Origin: Tremella fuciformis | Taxonomy: Eukaryota; Basidiomycota; Tremellomycetes; Tremellales; Tremellaceae | DNA length: 64,000 bases | Direction of reading: 5' to 3' | NCBI GenBank assembly: GCA_032768795.1 | Contig: CP136491.1 | Span: forward strand, 806,001-870,000 | In this document: positions 59,544 to 64,000 of the stretch, one piece after another | Position numbering within the stretch: position 1 is the first letter of the stretch | Layout: each line of letters opens with the position of its first letter | Notes under the pieces: model-generated | Seen by the model: the letters and a program-made list of their open reading frames with translations, nothing else | Databases searched by the model: none | Told to the model about the DNA's origin: nothing | Made by a program: the position numbers and the translations under genes

Positions 59544-61619
59544 ATGCAGCCAGGCCCCTCTTTCGTGTCCTCCGACCCTCGCCGGCGTCGCCCGTCCCCT
59601 CCGCCCAGCTCGGCCTCGCACCCCTCCCCACACGCCAGCAGCACCATGCCGCCCTCGTCCCCCATCTCCTTCACCCCGACGACGCAGCGGCTCGCGATCC
59701 GCGCCGCGCTCGCCGTGCTCTCCCTCCTCGTGCTGCGCGCGCTCTTCTTCCCCTCCAAGCCGTCCGCAGAGGAGATCCAGTCGCACGGCGTGTTCGAGCG
59801 CGTGCTCATGCCTGAAAAGTACCTCGACGTGTCCAAGTACCCGTTCCTGCAGTCCCGCATCGGCCGCGACGAGCGCCCGGATCTGTTCGACGTCGAGGTG
59901 CACGACGGCATCAACGATTTCTGGACGCGCTTCCAGAAGCCGTTCATCACGGGCAAAGATACCGCGCATCTCGACACCCAGGTCATGCGCAGTGTTATTG
60001 ATAACCTTCTCCAGTTCAACGGCTGGGTCGCCGCCGCGTGTCCGACGCTGGTGCGCCCGTTCGGGCAGAACAGTCGCGATGACCACTATGAGGACTTGGC
60101 GGCCAAGGATCACCTGTACTACATTGCCATTGTCATTCACTCGGCGGACCACTTCCTCATCGACCAGCTGGCCATCATCGTCCAGCTCGCCCGTCGCCTC
60201 GGCACGCGCAATATTTTCGTCTCGATGCTCGACATGGCTTCGACCGACTCGACGCCCACTATCGCCGATCTCTGTGAGAGCGTCATGACGATCCTCGGCA
60301 TCGCCTTCCGTATTCGCCGCGTCCCGCCCATGACGGCCGACCCTAGTGCCACGTACTACCCGCTTGAAGAGGCCGAATCTCGCAACCTCGCCCTCGAGCC
60401 CCTGCACGAGCTTTGGCAGAGGCGTAGCATCAAGTTCCACCGCGTCGTATGGCTCAAGGGTTTCACCTGCCCCAATGATGTCCTGGAGAGCTTGAGAGTC
60501 AGCGAGGTCAACAACGCCGCCATGGTCTGCGGTATGGACTGGGCAGAGCACAACGGATTCTTCATCTTTTCGGACCGGTCAGTCCTTGTCTATCTGGCCT
60601 CCTGCAATGCTGATGTCCAGGTGGCGCACGCGTGATATCGAGGGCAACCTTTTCCGTCAAGCCAAGTCCAACTCGAAGCCCGAGGCCGGCCCGCCTCGAG
60701 ACAAGATCGGTACCGAGCGATACGCCGGCCATCTCCCCTTCCAGGTCTTCTGCTGCGAGTCAGGCTCGCATGTCGTCGATCCCGAGCAGTCATACTACCG
60801 CGACATCTCGTATCGCTCTTCCAACCTCTGGCACAACCTCTCCACCACACAAGAACAGCCCAACTGGGACCCAGAAACCCAATGCATGGACAGCACACAG
60901 ATGTGGTTCTGTCGGGACTTATGGACCGATGCTGCGCGCGGCGGCCTGAAAGACGCTGGCAAGGGCGGCCACCGTAAACTTGGCGCTGGCCACAAGCGGG
61001 ATATCATCCCCGAGGCAGCTCCACCCGTGGAGCGATCTGAGGACGCCAAAGCTGAACGTGCCGAGCCAGAGCCGGTCCTGGAAAAGCGGGACATTGGCGA
61101 GCGAGACGGCGGCGCCAAGGACGAGAGTGGCACAGACCAAGATGCCATCGACGAGGACGCCGCCAACCCCGCCCCTGAACCGCTCAAACCGCAAGACCTG
61201 CCTGCGTCCGCATTCCTCATCCCGAATTCGGCTTTCACGCCCGCGCGCATCGTCGTCAATCCCCGCTGCGTCACCACTTACGGCGGAGTGTCGCATACCC
61301 AGCTTGCGCTCGATCTCTTTGGCGGCGAGCGCGACGAGAGCGCTGCGCACCAATCCAATTACATTCTTGACGATTGGGCCGGACCCCCCGATAGCTTTGT
61401 GTGCCAGGAGATGCGGACGACTGGAGGGAGGACCGCGCCGAAGAGTCAGCGACGAGTCGGCTTCTTGCTCCAGAATGAGGTGAGCTTTGAGGTTGTATTG
61501 ACAAAGCTCGAACTAACGGCCAGGTCGGTATCTAGACGGAGACGAAGAATGGGAAGATGTGGAGAGGAGAGGAGCCTTTTGGGCCAGATGACGACTACGA
61601 GTACACCCCACCAGCATAA
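59544..61619 (+). CDS. CAP59/CMT1-family alpha-mannosyltransferase-like protein
   Basis: Three exons (59544-60577, 60621-61479, 61536-61619) give 658 residues. After a Pro/Ser-rich cytosolic N-terminus there is one signal anchor (IRAALAVLSLLVLRALFF, about 51-68), typical of a type II Golgi enzyme. The lumenal domain has the family blocks YYIAIVIHSADHFLIDQL, IFVSMLDMASTDST, VVWLKGFTCPNDVL, AAMVCGMDWAEHN and FQVFCCESGSHVVDP. An Asp/Glu/Pro-rich insertion (about 480-555) separates the last core block from IVVNPRCVTTYGG. In Cryptococcus this family includes CAP59, CAP60 and CMT1, needed for glucuronoxylomannan capsule; which subgroup this belongs to cannot be told here. The second ATG at 59646 is an alternative start nearer the anchor. 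The last intron uses acceptor TCTAG at 61535. Confidence 0.9.
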
Positions 61620-61837
61620 CACATGCTATTCACTACATACTACATGCCCATGCATCTTAGATGACCCTATGATGTGCCCTATCGAAAGTGTGCGTGTCGT
61701 GTCTACAGTCTAGCCTGCCATTATGGGAGATACAACGAGATATCCAGAAGAATCGAGCACCAAAGCGAGCCACGCAACCCGGAAATGCAGACAGGCAGAA
61801 ATGTCCAGCCAAAAAGTCCATACCCCCAACAACGACA

Positions 61838-64000
61838 TCAGATCGTCGCTCCGCCCTCCTGCCTTCGCTCGCCTTCGCGTATCTCATCCCAGTCCAGCTC
61901 CTCGTACCGCGGTGGCAGCTCGACGGTGGGTGTCGACCGAGCCGGAAGCTGGTCAGGGCGCACGCGGCCGCCATCGCGATGCACGACGTACTGCATCTCC
62001 TGGTCCTCCTCGCCGCGGCGTCTCGCCCGAGGATTCGCGCGACCCTGTGCTTGCGCCTGCGCTAGCAAGTTTCGGGGTGGTGCCGCACCGGGCGGCAAGC
62101 TCTGAGAGCCTTGAGCGCGCGACGAGCCGGCCATCGCTAGCGTGTCGCGCTTGAGGTCGGTGAGGGCCTCGCCGTCGCCTTCCGGATCTTCTGCCAAGTC
62201 GGCGGTACCGGCGAGGACCGTCGGGTCGTGGAGAGTCAGAGGGCCTCTTCGGCTGGTCTGGCGCCATGCAGGGCTGTCGACAGGCGAGACGGGCGAGTCC
62301 CGCGCGCCCGAGCCCAATAGTGGGTCTTGCGAATCTTCGCGGTGCATAGGGCCGGCTCCTCCGTTGGTCATGGCGGGAGATCCGGATCCCGCCCCGGAGA
62401 TGAGGTGAAGAGGTACCGTGCCGTCGCTCGCATACGTGCCCGATCCACTGGTATAGTTGTCCGAGTGCTGTGGCACGAAGCCTCTCACTCCACCCGCGTC
62501 TAAAAGCATGCCAGACCCGAGTGTGGTAGAGGCGCGGCCGGATCCCCCCGGCGATGACGTTGAGGACCCGTCTCTATCTCTGAATGGATCCATGTAGTCC
62601 GAGGTGTTCAGCGGTGTGAGACCGGCTGGATACCGACCAGCACGAGACGTCGAGCCCCCGTTACGCGAGGCAACCAAGTCAAGCTGGTTTGCGGCATCTT
62701 CAGCCTCTGAACCACGCGAATCCCGATCTGGCTTGCCCGGCGGGTAAGCGAAAGCTGCCTCTGCAGCAAGGCGTCGGCGCCGTCGTACTCTGCAGCACAA
62801 CCAGAGTACTCCCACCGCAAAGAGCGTGGCGACGACCGATACGACGCAGGCGATGATAGTCTTTGTCGGGGTGCCACCGTGCCCAACACCTTGAGAATCA
62901 GGTGGCGCTGATGCCGAGGATGAGGCCGAGCTGGACATGAGTGAATGTACGCTTCTGGGTGCTGGTAGCCGCTCACGTTTCGGATGCCGTGATACTGGGA
63001 TGTGAGTCCGCCATGCAGCCGGTCGTGCCTTGGCCGACGGTCAAGAGGGCGCTACTGCCGCCACTCGCCCATTGCTCCTGACTGCCTATGCCTGCAACGA
63101 GGATGAAGCGAGTCCCCTTAGCAACATTAATGGTCCAATTCAAATACGTGGTGCCGTGATCGGTGTGAGTGGTTGCAGGGTCTGCAATGCTTGACGCAGG
63201 CAGGCTAGAAGCGAATCTCGACTTTGAGGAGTAGGTTATGGGTATGTCGAACGAATTGCCAAGCGGTATGATGCCGAACATTGTCGGGGGAGAAGTGGTG
63301 TTGCCACCGTCTTTCGATGACGACGCATCATACTTGACGATCTCAGGCGCAAGAGCCCGCTTCTCCTCTTCACGAGCATGAGCCCGCTCCAACATGCGGT
63401 TGAACGCGCGGCGATCAGGCGTATCCAGACTGGGAGAGATGGGCGCGACCGAGCGGCGCGTCGAGTTGCTGGTATCTCCCGTCACGTTGGACTCGAGCGA
63501 GGTCGGCCAGGACATTGTCAAGTTCTGACATTGGGGCGGGTAGTCGTCGTAGGTATTTGTAATGTTGAATGAAAAGGTGTACAGATCGAGAATGGCTGCA
63601 TCGCTGAGGAAGCAGCCTCCCTGGGAGACATAAGGGTTGGTTTGCGTGCCGACAGCTGTTCGTCAGAAATACTTGGCAGGATATGCGGCTGCCAAGGGAA
63701 GGATGACTGACTCATTATGTCTGTCGTGGCAGCGTATTGAATGCCGCTAGCGCCCCACATGGTGAGGACAAACTGTTCCTGTGCGGGCTGGTTGATGGAG
63801 AGATTATACGAGTTTCGACTCGCGTCGATGGCTTGAATCCAGATATTGTACCCATGCTCTACAAACGTGGTCGGTGTGAGCAGCAGATGATACGGCCCAT
63901 CATCGCCCGACCACCTGCCGCGTCAGCTACATCGTCTTTCCGCTCACATCCCCCGACGCACGTTACCGTTGAGTATCCGCACTGAGTCGGACTGAAATGG
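61838..64000 (-). CDS. Single-pass membrane protein with extracellular beta-rich domain (partial)
   Basis: Four exons are visible (beyond 64000 to 63962, 63914-63712, 63655-62977, 62930-61838) and the gene continues past the right edge. The outer part has QCGYSTVTWSGDDGPYHLLL, then GASGIQYAATTDI, several N-glycosylation sequons (NLT, NVT, NST, NTT, NWT) and Cys residues. Near the membrane is a Ser/Ala-rich stem (SASSSASAPPDSQG), then one helix (IIACVVSVVATLFAVGVLWLCC), stop-transfer RVRRRRR, and a long Ser/Gly/Pro-rich cytosolic tail with PPRYEEL. This layout is common in basidiomycete cell-surface proteins of unknown role and superficially resembles wall-stress sensors. It converges on the CAP59-family gene, 218 bp away. 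Confidence 0.85.

Overview
The window is nuclear DNA from a basidiomycete yeast-like fungus, most probably a tremellomycete (Cryptococcus relatives). The evidence is intron-dense genes with introns of mostly 36-60 nt, a CAP59/CMT1-family mannosyltransferase (the cryptococcal capsule family), and a chromodomain-carrying Gypsy element. Exon-intron models were built by hand. For nearly every gene the exon lengths were summed to confirm that the frame closes, so junctions should be right to within a base or so, but no transcript data were available.

The left end (1-13.35 kb) is an accessory region. Four paralogous minus-strand genes (A: 1-425 partial; B: split; C: 10706-11485; D: 12535-13350) encode small proteins with a Zn(II)2Cys6 cluster preceded by a conserved stretch of about 55 residues that I do not recognise. 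Gene B is interrupted just after its last cluster cysteine by a pogo-type DNA transposon (1344-9221, TA duplication, 42-bp inverted ends). The transposon is itself interrupted by an intact Gypsy chromovirus (2955-9012, CCCGT duplication). Removing both insertions leaves a B reading frame of exactly 253 codons. As it stands, the N-terminal half of B reads in frame through the transposon end into the transposase psq helix-turn-helix and stops inside the retroelement LTR, giving a chimeric ORF with two DNA-binding modules. Gene D carries an in-frame TAA.

From 13.8 kb on, the content is ordinary genes: vacuolar alpha-mannosidase (13829-17648, -), a Ser/Pro/Tyr-rich two-helix membrane protein (18162-19456, +), a kelch-BTB protein (19681-22960, -), a DHA1 MFS transporter (24705-27143, +), a mitochondrial CDF metal transporter (27417-29274, +), an unknown leucine-rich protein (29420-30870, -), an ALDH7 dehydrogenase with a 5-nt microexon (31327-33823, +), a PDR ABC transporter (34114-39016, -), a DEAH helicase (40037-42805, -), a coiled-coil protein (43019-45817, -), RLI1/ABCE1 (46191-48397, -), Sld3 (48734-50729, +), a VanZ-like membrane protein (50775-51739, -), a Doa4-type deubiquitinase (52806-56955, +), UDP-glucose 4-epimerase (57505-58904, +), a CAP59-family mannosyltransferase (59544-61619, +) and a single-pass membrane protein cut by the right edge (61838-64000, -).

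These genes do not form one pathway. The only functional neighbourhood is the epimerase next to the CAP59-family enzyme, both plausible in cell-surface polysaccharide synthesis. RLI1 and SLD3 share one short divergent promoter. An AT-rich, hairpin-studded block near 51.85-52.5 kb is the only other stretch that looks like foreign or mobile DNA.
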